Made by a program: the position numbers and the translations under genes
Assembly: GCA_002368685.1 (NCBI GenBank)
Contig: DFEN01000062.1
Location: 1-36,401, forward strand
DNA length: 36,401 nt
Direction: 5' to 3'
Source: Lachnospiraceae bacterium UBA3801
Lineage (GTDB): Bacteria; Bacillota; Clostridia; Lachnospirales; Lachnospiraceae
In this document: positions 23,239-31,319 of the stretch, piece after piece
Layout of the letters: every line of letters starts with the position of its first letter
Numbering within the stretch: position 1 is the first letter of the stretch
The notes under the pieces: generated by a model
Told to the model about the DNA's origin: nothing
The model's database searches: none
The model's input: only the letters and a program-made list of their open reading frames with translations

Positions 23239-23911
23239 TTAACATCTCCATCTTATAACCCATATTTCTGAGTGACTTAATAGTTATATCCGCATCTACT
23301 ATCTTGAGCTTCTTTCTTACAAAGGATAGATACGCCTCTAGGTTATTCGATAGTGTGTCACTATCCATTCCCCATACGCGGTTGAATATCATCTCCTTAG
23401 ATAGCACCTGATTCGGATTCATCATGAAATACTCCAGTAGCTGAAATTCTTTATTATTAATCTTGATGCTTTCCTCCGTATCCTTATTTACTACCGCTGG
23501 CGTATTGTAGTCTAGAACAATATTTCCAAACTGCAGCTCGTCCTTTACAACCGTCTCAACTCTTAGCTGAGCATTGATTCGTGCCACGAGCTCATCTATA
23601 TGAAAAGGCTTCGGAACATAGTCATTAGCTCCCTCGCTGAAGCCCTTCAGTTTATCTTCCAGCTCGCCCTTTGCGGTTAACATAATTACTTTTGAGGTAA
23701 TCCCCTCAGACCTTAGCTCTCTAAGTATTTCGATTCCATCCTTCTTAGGTAGCATGATATCCAGCAGTATCAGGTCATAAATTCCTGTAAGCGCGTCATA
23801 GAGTCCCGACTCTCCATCATTTCTAACATCAACTGTATATCTTTCCTTCTTCAGTCTCTGTGCCACAAGTTCAGCAAGAGATTCTTCATCTTCTACAAGT
23901 AGTATTCTCAT
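23222..23911 (-). CDS. OmpR-family response regulator
   Basis: A 229-residue regulator. The receiver domain has Glu7-Asp8, phospho-acceptor Asp51 in DLILLDIMLPKKDG, Thr80 and Lys102 in DYVPKPF. The C-terminal winged helix (about 128-226) includes NNKEFQLLEYFMMNPNQVLS, then RVWGMDSDTLSNNLEAYLSF and RKKLKIVDADITIKSLRNMG. AGGAGAG precedes the ATG. It forms a two-gene unit with the kinase. Direct targets are unknown. Confidence 0.94.
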   Translation of the reverse strand: MRILLVEDEESLAELVAQRLKKERYTVDVRNDGESGLYDALTGIYDLILLDIMLPKKDGIEILRELRSEGITSKVIMLTAKGELEDKLKGFSEGANDYVPKPFHIDELVARINAQLRVETVVKDELQFGNIVLDYNTPAVVNKDTEESIKINNKEFQLLEYFMMNPNQVLSKEMIFNRVWGMDSDTLSNNLEAYLSFVRKKLKIVDADITIKSLRNMGYKMEMLNEGTK

Positions 23912-23966
23912 ATACTCTCCTGTTTCTTATTTCTTTAACATCTTATACTTTCTTTCTTATCCAAGC

Positions 23967-24461
23967 CTACCATTCCAGTCTGTGCAAATTTCCCTCTGTC
24001 TCAAGTCCTGGATAATCCATCTGTCTTAGCGCCTCATATGTAACTATCGCCACTGAATTAGCAAGATTGAGTGACCGCTCCTCCGGAAGCATTGGTATAC
24101 GTATACAGGTATCCGGATGCTCTACGAGTATCTCTTCAGGTATACCAGCACTCTCCTTTCCGAACATTATATAGTCGCCATCCCTGAACTCCACATCCGA
24201 GTGTCTGTTCTTCCCCTTTGTAGTCGCGTAGAAGACTCTCGCGTCAGGACCTATACTATCGTAGAACTCTTCTACATTTGCATATAAATGCACATCCAGC
24301 CTTGGCCAATAATCCAGTCCTGCACGCTTCAGCTGTTTCTCATTTATCCTGAATCCCAAAGGTTCTATTAAATGAAGAGACGAACCTGTTATTACGCAGG
24401 TTCGCCCAATATTACCAGTATTTGCAGGCATTTCTGGTTCTAACAAAACAATATTTAACAT
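23967..24461 (-). CDS. trmL: tRNA (cytidine(34)-2'-O)-methyltransferase
   Basis: A 164-residue SPOUT-class methyltransferase of normal length. The N-terminus LNIVLLEPEMPANTGNIGRT and the SAM-binding knot (DYIMFGKESAGIPEEIL, then IRIPMLPEERSLNLANSVAI) match TrmL/YibK. It should methylate the ribose of the wobble base in tRNA-Leu species. It follows surE by about 50 bases and is probably in the same transcript, although the two have no known functional link. Confidence 0.95.
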   Translation of the reverse strand: MLNIVLLEPEMPANTGNIGRTCVITGSSLHLIEPLGFRINEKQLKRAGLDYWPRLDVHLYANVEEFYDSIGPDARVFYATTKGKNRHSDVEFRDGDYIMFGKESAGIPEEILVEHPDTCIRIPMLPEERSLNLANSVAIVTYEALRQMDYPGLETEGNLHRLEW

Positions 24462-24513
24462 ATTCTGATTATTCCTTTATATAGTCTTAATATAAATATA
24501 ATCCATTTTGAAG

Positions 24514-25233
24514 CTAAATGCCAACATTATTAACTATTGAAATAGATATGCTGTTATCTATAAGCGCCTGTATATCAGTGCCTTCCTCCGCCTTCTCCTG
24601 ATAACGACCATCTATCATATATCTCGCACCGCCATTATCCAGACAAGCGGTCTGCTGATACCTGTCTACGAAGAACATACTTCTTGATATCTTCCTATCC
24701 CGAAGTATCTCCTGAAAATCTGTGAGATTGCAGTTCGGAAAATTAACATTCCATATCTGACCGAATTCCAGCTTCTTATCAATAAGTTCTATAACTATCT
24801 CTCTCAGATATTTATCCGTCACCTCGTGTACTCCGCCCTGTCCCTCAGATAGAGCAATTCCTATAAAACCCTGGAAAGCCGCTTCGAAGGCAGCTCCACA
24901 TGTACCGGAATACTGAATATCTGTAGCTGTGTTATAACCATTATTTACACCTGACAGTACAACATCAGGCTTATATGGCATAACACTTAAGCTTCCAACT
25001 CTTACACAGTCCCCAGGTGTACCACTACAGGTAAAAGCATTTACACCCTCTATTCCATAATCATAGGGATATATATCTATGGAACCATGAAGAGTTATAG
25101 CATGTGATGATGTACTTCTCTCGCCATCAGGTGCTACTATCCATATCTCACCTAGGCCCCTGACAGCATCAACAAGACGTCTAAGTCCACTAGCTTCGAT
25201 TCCATCATCATTTGTTATTAGTATTTTTCTCAT
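24514..25233 (-). CDS. surE: 5'/3'-nucleotidase SurE
   Basis: A 239-residue metal-dependent nucleotidase. The metal site is formed by Asp9-Asp10 (ILITNDDGIEASGL), Ser40 (APDGERSTSSHAITLH) and Asn97 (LSGVNNGYN), all in place; the loop FTCSGTPGDCVRVG is typical. SurE dephosphorylates nucleoside monophosphates and is tied to stress survival. Its ATG overlaps the stop of the upstream 787-residue gene by one base (TAATG), so its translation is probably coupled to that unknown protein. Confidence 0.95.
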   Translation of the reverse strand: MRKILITNDDGIEASGLRRLVDAVRGLGEIWIVAPDGERSTSSHAITLHGSIDIYPYDYGIEGVNAFTCSGTPGDCVRVGSLSVMPYKPDVVLSGVNNGYNTATDIQYSGTCGAAFEAAFQGFIGIALSEGQGGVHEVTDKYLREIVIELIDKKLEFGQIWNVNFPNCNLTDFQEILRDRKISRSMFFVDRYQQTACLDNGGARYMIDGRYQEKAEEGTDIQALIDNSISISIVNNVGI

Positions 25234-27596
25234 TAAGGTTTCATTGCTCCTTTAGACTTTTCATGTTCCTGCGCCGTCTTCTTAACACTAGGCTGGCCTG
25301 ATACAACTCTGGCTATCTTAAGAATAGTTTCTGGTTGTCTAAGCTCGTGGGCTAGATTCTTTGGATGCTTCAGCTTCTTATCACCGGTTTTTTGGCGCAT
25401 CATCTTCTGGAAAGCTTTATTTTTAGCTAGACTCTTACTTGCATTTTCCAAAGTGATAGGCTGATTAGTCTTAGGATCAATAGGTCTAGTACCTGTCCTC
25501 TTAAACATTTCACCTACCGCAACTATAGCAGCATCTCGCACATAATTATTTATATCTTCTACATTATCGAAATTATCATTTTCGAGATGCTCAAGCTTCG
25601 CCTTTGCGAGTTTCAGAAATTTTTGATTTTCCGCCATAACTATTATTTTTTCCTTTGTCGGAAGATTACTCACCGCATCCTTATTATTAGCGGCTTCAGG
25701 ATGAAACTTTACATTCTTGAAAAGCGAAGTATCAAGTATACAGTCCATTAGTTCAGCAGAACTATATTTCACCTGATAAAAAACATCAGTATAATCATTT
25801 AGTGCAGTATTTATCTTCACATTACGCATTTCGCGGATTTCATTATTCTTCTGAACCGCTAGTTCTGTATATGAAATATCCTTATTCTGATTTTCTAGTA
25901 AAACATCCCTTAAATATTTAATAGCGACACCATGCCTAACCACAGTATCATACATATGTCTATCAGAATCAGGGTCGAGTTTGATCTGAGCTAAAGGTTC
26001 TTGCAATCTAAAAATATCATCGCTAAGTAATGCTATTATACCCTGTCTATGATCTCTGTATGTCATAAAATCTGGGTTTTTCTCACTATCATAGGTCGGA
26101 TCCTCTTTAGCAACACTATTAATTTCTGGAATTACATGACTTATTTCCTGATAAACGTCAAACATAACGCCAGACAGGTTATGCATAATTGCATAGTTTT
26201 GATCACGCAGAAAATCCTTTGTAAAATCAACCTTTTTATATAGAGCGTCCATAGCATTATCAGCACACTTAAAGCCCTCATACATCTGCTTTGCTATCCA
26301 CTTTTTATCCTCTGGTGCATCGCTCTTACAACGTCTTAGGACCTCATCAAAGATTTCCGCCTTCTCATCTTTTAACTTATCTACATCCATAATATCTTTA
26401 ATATCATAGCCTTTATTTAGCAGTACAAAAACAGATATAGAATATCCCGCACTTCTACCTAAGGAGAAGGGGGATCCATCTAACTCTGCTAAACTATGAT
26501 TGCCAAGAAATACATGTCTATGTTGTTGCATAATCACAGCATATTTATCTATGGCATCCATCATATCTCCAAATGCACCTTTATTCAGTTCATCTCTAAC
26601 CGAATCTATTATTGTACCTACTTTACGAATATTAAGAGAAAGGCGTTTCTTTATGCTCTGCACCATCTCAACCCTTTTCTTAGCATATTTTGAATTGATA
26701 TTTGTCTTATTAACGAGATAAATATTAGCCTTATCCAAAACAGATTTAGCTAATTTGGTGTATTCCTGTGTTTCATGGATACTAAGTGGTCTACCAAGCT
26801 TTGCATATTTTTCAGCTAGCTTAACAAGGTTTCTGAATTCTCGCTTAAAAGCTTTAAAATTAGGACTACTAGTCTTATAGTCCACACCTTCTACTTCTTT
26901 AAATAGGTTCTGTAAAAGCATTGCATTCTTCTGAATAGAATCTACATGGAGGTCAGCAAATTCGAGTCCCTCCGTTTCTGTAGACCAAACTTCATCCGCC
27001 ATACGTCTATCAACACTTCTCTGGACACTGAGAATCTGCTCTTCATATTTAGCTCTCGTACCATCATTATATTCCTTAGAAACATCTGGAATACTAACAT
27101 TATTGAAGACTCCTAGTCCATTTTCTGTATTTTCAGCAGCGGCATTTATGGCCGCCTCTAATTCTTCCTGATTTTTAGCGGTCATTATATTTTTATATAC
27201 ATCACTATTTTTTATTTCATCCATATAGAAGTTTTCTAGTATATCTTTACCATTTGGACTGGCAATAAGAACATCTATATTAGTGTAATGATAATCCTTA
27301 TCTATACTGATCAGGTTTTTAACATCCTTCTCATAATGACGAGTATTATAATTAGTAATTGAGGAAGCTTTTAAAAAATGATCAAGAATATCTTTTGCTC
27401 TTTTTTCTCTCGCTTCTTCTATATACTTTGCGGTATTTACGATATAGAGATTAAAAAGCATCACGGAAACTGTTTTTGCCTTATCAGCTTCTTTCATATT
27501 AAAAAATCCAGTCAGAAGTTCTCTATTTAGATCCTCTGCCTGTTTCTTTAGCTTCTTTTGTTCATCTTGGGATTTATTATAGATTCTTGAGGCCAT
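25233..27596 (-). CDS. Large helical protein of unknown family (paralog A)
   Basis: A 787-residue protein with no domain I recognise. It has no signal peptide and no membrane segment. It is lysine/glutamate-rich, predicted almost all alpha-helical, with likely coiled coils at 1-40, 245-320 and 650-700. Blocks shared with the partial protein at 34317-36401 are: NFYMDEI near 122-128, NKTNINSKYAKKRV near 296-309, a core at about 377-458 (FSLGRSAGYSISV, DIMDVDKLKDEKAEIFDEV, APEDKKWIAKQMYEG) and a C-terminal block at about 650-700 (MAENQKFL, DAAIVAVGEMFKRTG). A ribosome site (AAGGAG) lies before the ATG. Its stop overlaps the surE start. Function is unknown; a scaffold or an effector-like role is only speculation. 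Confidence 0.9.
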   Translation of the reverse strand: MASRIYNKSQDEQKKLKKQAEDLNRELLTGFFNMKEADKAKTVSVMLFNLYIVNTAKYIEEAREKRAKDILDHFLKASSITNYNTRHYEKDVKNLISIDKDYHYTNIDVLIASPNGKDILENFYMDEIKNSDVYKNIMTAKNQEELEAAINAAAENTENGLGVFNNVSIPDVSKEYNDGTRAKYEEQILSVQRSVDRRMADEVWSTETEGLEFADLHVDSIQKNAMLLQNLFKEVEGVDYKTSSPNFKAFKREFRNLVKLAEKYAKLGRPLSIHETQEYTKLAKSVLDKANIYLVNKTNINSKYAKKRVEMVQSIKKRLSLNIRKVGTIIDSVRDELNKGAFGDMMDAIDKYAVIMQQHRHVFLGNHSLAELDGSPFSLGRSAGYSISVFVLLNKGYDIKDIMDVDKLKDEKAEIFDEVLRRCKSDAPEDKKWIAKQMYEGFKCADNAMDALYKKVDFTKDFLRDQNYAIMHNLSGVMFDVYQEISHVIPEINSVAKEDPTYDSEKNPDFMTYRDHRQGIIALLSDDIFRLQEPLAQIKLDPDSDRHMYDTVVRHGVAIKYLRDVLLENQNKDISYTELAVQKNNEIREMRNVKINTALNDYTDVFYQVKYSSAELMDCILDTSLFKNVKFHPEAANNKDAVSNLPTKEKIIVMAENQKFLKLAKAKLEHLENDNFDNVEDINNYVRDAAIVAVGEMFKRTGTRPIDPKTNQPITLENASKSLAKNKAFQKMMRQKTGDKKLKHPKNLAHELRQPETILKIARVVSGQPSVKKTAQEHEKSKGAMKP

Positions 27597-27775
27597 AGTA
27601 CTACTCCTTTTTTTTATGTATTATATATAATACTTAACAACAAAAGCGCAACATAGGCAGATTATAACATAACTAAATGATGTTTTTTAGATGGAAATTT
27701 GCTACATCCTTGATGACGATTTGAATCATAATCAATTTGAAATATACGGGTATCCAAATATGGAGGTATCTAAAA
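27597..27775. promoter_or_regulatory. Divergent intergenic region between paralog A and the DUF4173 gene
   Basis: These 179 bases hold the promoters of two divergent genes. On the minus side an A/T palindrome, GTATTATATATAATAC (27618-27633), contains TATAAT on both strands and probably includes the -10 of paralog A. On the plus side TTGAAT (27721) and TATACG are a weak promoter candidate, and TGGAGG (27770 region) is the ribosome site. I see no gene in it. Confidence 0.4.
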
Positions 27776-29443
27776 ATGAATGAAACGAATAACGTAAATA
27801 ACGGTAGTGTCTACAGACCGAATATGTCAGGGCAGAGACCCCAGACAATGTCAGGGTTTACGGCTCCTCCCGAAAATGCTGTCCAGCAGGGATATATGCC
27901 AGGATCTGGAAATGCCCAGATGGGCTACTGGGGCATGGTAGCAAGAGAAACTCCTGAGCAGACTAAAGAAAGAGCCCGTATAGGAAGTAAGCTATTCCGA
28001 CTCACATTGGCATATGCACTGTTCTTTACATTTTGTTTATATAATAATCCTTCAGGTGTGACTATGCCCCTATTTGCGGCTGGTACACTGGTATATATCT
28101 GTTATATACTGAACTTCTATGGAGTAAAGATAAAGAAATCCAGCTATTTCTACGGAGCTGTCATTCTGGGACTCTCCATCTCCAATATGCTGACCGGAAA
28201 TTCATTTTTCATATTCTTTAACTGTATCGGCATACTACTGCTTACATTTGTATTCTTGCTTCATAATGTTTACGACGATTCAAAATGGAATCTTCCGAAA
28301 ACCACCATCGCCATCCTTGAATCCTCCTTTGGTTCTCTTGGATGTCTCGATGATTATATAAAAGATAAACGTGCCATGAAGGAACATGGCCAAACTAATG
28401 CAGGGGGATCCTCTGATAGAAATGGTATTCTGGGATCAGTTATTCTGGGACTTGTTATCGCAGTTCCAGTAGTTGCAATCATCCTCGCTCTCCTGGTAAA
28501 TGCTGATGTTGTATTTAAAACACTGGTTACAGATTACCTTTCTATCAAGGTGGACGGCGTCACAATATTTGGCGTGGTTATGACATTTATCTTCAGCTAC
28601 TTCGCCTCCTTCTGCATAATGAGATTCTTCGCCAAGAAAAGGATCAAGGAAGAGGTTACCAGTCACAATAACTTCGAGCCCGTGGTTGCAATCACGGTTC
28701 TATCCATAATCGGAGTTATCTATATGGCTTTCTCTTTGATTCAGATCATCTTCCTTTTCTGGGGAGGCATGGAGCTGCCGGACGGCTACACCTATGCTGA
28801 GTACGCAAGGGAAGGCTTCTTCCAGTTGCTTACTGTATGTATCATAAATGTAATTATCGTGATATTTGTGAAGGATTATTACAGAGAGCATGTAATACTG
28901 AAGGGGCTGATGACGCTGATATCGCTCTGCACTTATATAATGATTGCATCCAGTGGCCTCAGAATGCTGATGTATATAGATAGTTACAATCTGTCCTTTG
29001 ACAGAATACTGGTTCTCTGGACGCTCGCCGTACTGAGCTTCCTGCTGGTGGGTATAATTGTTTCGATTTATAAGTCAAGCTTCCCGCTATTTAGATATGG
29101 AGTTGTGATTGTCAGCATCTTCTATATGGCACTAAGCTTCTCACATACAGATAATATTATCGCCAGATACAACCTGTCTGTACTTGCTAACAGCGAGGTC
29201 AGCGCTGTAGTTGATGACGAAAAAGATAATGATTTTACATCAAGAAAAGAAGAAGGCTTAATTGACTACTACTATCTGGTTAACAATCTGTCTACAGATG
29301 CAGCACCAGCTATGAAGGAGCTATGTCCAAAGAAGTACAGAGATCAGTACTTTAAAAGAAACGCAAAATATTATAATGATACACAGCTCAGACATTTTAA
29401 TGTGTCAAGATATACAGCCAGAATGTTAGCTGAAAGTAAATAA
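27776..29443 (+). CDS. DUF4173/DUF4153-like multi-pass membrane protein
   Basis: A 555-residue protein. A soluble N-terminus of about 70 residues is rich in Gln, Pro, Gly and Met (SGQRPQTMSGFTAPPEN). About ten membrane helices follow from residue 75 to 450, then a soluble C-terminal tail. The family mark is LPDGYTYAEYAREGFFQLLT between helices, as in DUF4173. The start at 27776 is fixed by GGAGG nine bases upstream; the open frame begins 13 codons earlier without a ribosome site. It stands alone between a divergent promoter region and a bidirectional terminator. Its role is unknown; relatives in Firmicutes are only annotated as membrane proteins. Confidence 0.82.
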   Translation: MNETNNVNNGSVYRPNMSGQRPQTMSGFTAPPENAVQQGYMPGSGNAQMGYWGMVARETPEQTKERARIGSKLFRLTLAYALFFTFCLYNNPSGVTMPLFAAGTLVYICYILNFYGVKIKKSSYFYGAVILGLSISNMLTGNSFFIFFNCIGILLLTFVFLLHNVYDDSKWNLPKTTIAILESSFGSLGCLDDYIKDKRAMKEHGQTNAGGSSDRNGILGSVILGLVIAVPVVAIILALLVNADVVFKTLVTDYLSIKVDGVTIFGVVMTFIFSYFASFCIMRFFAKKRIKEEVTSHNNFEPVVAITVLSIIGVIYMAFSLIQIIFLFWGGMELPDGYTYAEYAREGFFQLLTVCIINVIIVIFVKDYYREHVILKGLMTLISLCTYIMIASSGLRMLMYIDSYNLSFDRILVLWTLAVLSFLLVGIIVSIYKSSFPLFRYGVVIVSIFYMALSFSHTDNIIARYNLSVLANSEVSAVVDDEKDNDFTSRKEEGLIDYYYLVNNLSTDAAPAMKELCPKKYRDQYFKRNAKYYNDTQLRHFNVSRYTARMLAESK

Positions 29444-29456
29444 GTACGACATAATC

Positions 29457-29510
29457 TAAAAGCCCGCAGATCTTAAGAAGTTAAATACTCCCTAAGCTGC
29501 GGGCTCTTTT
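29457..29510. terminator. Bidirectional terminator between DUF4173 gene and lipase gene
   Basis: AGCCCGCAG (29461-29469) pairs perfectly with CTGCGGGCT (29497-29505), followed by CTTTT on the plus strand. On the minus strand the stem is followed by TTTAG. It sits between two convergent stop codons (29443 and 29516), so it can serve both genes. Confidence 0.88.
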
Positions 29511-29515
29511 GTAAA

Positions 29516-30727
29516 TTATAAACCTCTGGCCTTGAGGTCGCTTACAAGGTTTACATAAAATTCTCTAACATCAAAGCCTGATATATTCTCACGATTAAGG
29601 TCAATCATATCTCCATGGGATATACCTCTATTTTTCTTATTCTCTATATAGGTATAGTTCTTACCCCAACGGAAGGAAGGTTCTCCTACCAGTCCGTCAT
29701 TTGGTCCGTCAAATCTACCCACGAAAAGATAACTCATATTTAGTGGAAATGCCCCACTAGTTGCATTTTTCATACAAGAGCCCACACTCTGTGTATATAC
29801 ACCATGGGCGCCGTAATCAAAGGTCGAAAGAGCTCCCCATATCTGCTTACAGCGAACTGCCGTAAGGTCCGTAACTGCTGCTATAAAGTCCGGATTCTTG
29901 TCTCCCATCTTGCGAAGCGCCGCATTATATGCTGCAGCCACTTTTTCCTGCAGTCCCTCTGGAGCTTTTGTAAGTAAGTACTCTGCAAATTCACATCCGA
30001 GATGAGGAGTATTTATTGTTGTTATCGAAGCAACATATTCAGAAACTCCCTGCATGGCTACTGCCGTCTTAACATCCAGACCGCCCTTTGAATGTGCTAT
30101 TATATTCAGCTTGCCGCAGCCTGTAGTCTCAACTATCTCTCTTATTCTAGCCGCCAGTTCCCTGGAGCTATTCTCAACGGATGCAGCCGACTGATGATTT
30201 CCGTAATAGATAGTTGCGCCATTTTTAATCAGTTCCTCTGGAATACGTCCCCAATAATTGAAATATTTATAATCTCTGAAGAATACTCCGTGGACCATAA
30301 GTATTGGATACTTAGTCTTGCAAACCTGCTCCTTTGCTCTACTTAGATCGAGCTTCAGCTTTGCTTTCTCGAAGCTGTATTCATTTGTAGCTATGGTAAT
30401 GATAAGTACGAGAACCACAAGGTTTACTATTGGTATCATCCCACAAATGATTCCGAGGATTCGCATTTTTAATCCCAACTGAGTTGAAGTTATGTAAACC
30501 AAGATAATACCAAGCCAGAAAATAATTGTTTCGTAAATAATTGCCGCCACTACCCATTGCCAATAATCGCGGAATACATCCTTGATTCCGTCCTTAATCA
30601 GCAGGACAATGAGTCCAATCGATAGAGCAAAAACTGAAATCATAAAAATGATCAGAAGTATACTTCCGAGATTCAGGAGATTCAGTCTTGCTTTTGTTAT
30701 TGGTTTTTCTACTCTTCTGTCTGTCAT
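29516..30727 (-). CDS. Membrane-anchored alpha/beta hydrolase (lipase/esterase-like)
   Basis: A 403-residue protein with three N-terminal membrane helices (about 18-44, 58-80 and 88-112) and a lipase-like alpha/beta hydrolase domain from about 138. The oxyanion strand is PILMVHGVFFRDYKYF. The nucleophile elbow AHSKGG has Ser213 (the first Gly of GxSxG is Ala here). The acid is probably Asp340 or Asp344 (VGRFDGPNDGLVG), and the base His371 (GISHGDMIDL). TINTPHLGCEFAEYL is typical of triacylglycerol lipases. The small gene upstream ends in ATGA overlap with this one. The substrate is unknown; a membrane or extracellular lipid ester is likely. Confidence 0.88.
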   Translation of the reverse strand: MTDRRVEKPITKARLNLLNLGSILLIIFMISVFALSIGLIVLLIKDGIKDVFRDYWQWVVAAIIYETIIFWLGIILVYITSTQLGLKMRILGIICGMIPIVNLVVLVLIITIATNEYSFEKAKLKLDLSRAKEQVCKTKYPILMVHGVFFRDYKYFNYWGRIPEELIKNGATIYYGNHQSAASVENSSRELAARIREIVETTGCGKLNIIAHSKGGLDVKTAVAMQGVSEYVASITTINTPHLGCEFAEYLLTKAPEGLQEKVAAAYNAALRKMGDKNPDFIAAVTDLTAVRCKQIWGALSTFDYGAHGVYTQSVGSCMKNATSGAFPLNMSYLFVGRFDGPNDGLVGEPSFRWGKNYTYIENKKNRGISHGDMIDLNRENISGFDVREFYVNLVSDLKARGL

Positions 30728-31143
30728 TCTTCCCCCTCAAGCTCTACTACAACTGTCACTTTCTTGTCATTAACCTCGAGTCCTTTAATGGATATGTTAT
30801 CCCAGTCAAAAGACATCGCTTCTATCTCCGCTGTCTTTACATCTCTGTCTACGAGAATGTATCTATGTCCTTTGGAATTAACACATATAGCAAAGTAAAG
30901 CTTCGGACTTTCTATTTCATATACGTGATTCAGCTTGTACTGCATTTCCTGCTTCTCATCTGTATCGAGATTATGAACTGTGAGTACGGGGCCCGTACCA
31001 TCTGGTGCCTCATTTATCTTCCTCAGCTCCTCAGGGAGCTTATCCTCCGTGAGGTAGCCAAACCTTATGATATCACCGAAGGTCTTCACTTCCTTCTTGT
31101 AGGTGAACTTGTTTATTAATCTTTTAAATGCATATAAAATCAT
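30724..31143 (-). CDS. Small protein of unknown function coupled to the lipase gene
   Basis: A 139-residue protein that I do not recognise. It has a basic N-terminus (MILYAFKRLINKFTYKKEVK), no clear membrane segment, and a mixed alpha/beta middle (FGDIIRFGYLTEDKLPEEL, then YKLNHVYEIESPKLYFAICV). The C-terminus is acidic (VVVELEGEE). The start at 31143 is set by AGGAG five bases upstream; the frame is open to 31170. It overlaps the lipase start by four bases (ATGA), so the two are translated together; a chaperone or regulator of the lipase is possible but not shown. Confidence 0.8.
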   Translation of the reverse strand: MILYAFKRLINKFTYKKEVKTFGDIIRFGYLTEDKLPEELRKINEAPDGTGPVLTVHNLDTDEKQEMQYKLNHVYEIESPKLYFAICVNSKGHRYILVDRDVKTAEIEAMSFDWDNISIKGLEVNDKKVTVVVELEGEE

Positions 31144-31245
31144 TTTGACTCCTGCTACTTTGTAACTCAATTCATACTAAAAAGAAAAAACCGCAGATAA
31201 TATCCTTCATAATATCATATTTTATGGAACAAATGGAGTACAAAA

Positions 31246-31254
31246 TGTTATAAT
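31246..31254 (+). promoter_or_regulatory. Extended -10 promoter of galK-galT
   Basis: TGTTATAAT is a perfect -10 with the TGn extension, 66 bases before the galK ATG. The -35 region (TGGAAC, 18 bases upstream of TATAAT) is weak. The leader that follows contains a small stem, CCCTT with AAGGG around 31265-31288. The ribosome site AAGGGG (31303-31308) is rather far, 11 bases, from the ATG. Confidence 0.6.
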
Positions 31255-31319
31255 ACAAATATCTCCCTTGGGGTACTTTTATAAGGGGAAATACTAGGTG
31301 AGAAGGGGATATAAACTTA

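Noticed and set aside
27618..27633. Perfect 16-base palindrome as an operator
   Set aside because: It consists almost only of A and T and coincides with -10-like sequence on both strands, so its symmetry is probably a by-product of the promoter.
29516..30727. Lipase as a pseudogene because GxSxG is broken
   Set aside because: Ala in place of the first Gly occurs in active lipases (AxSxG), and the Asp and His partners and the full length are intact.
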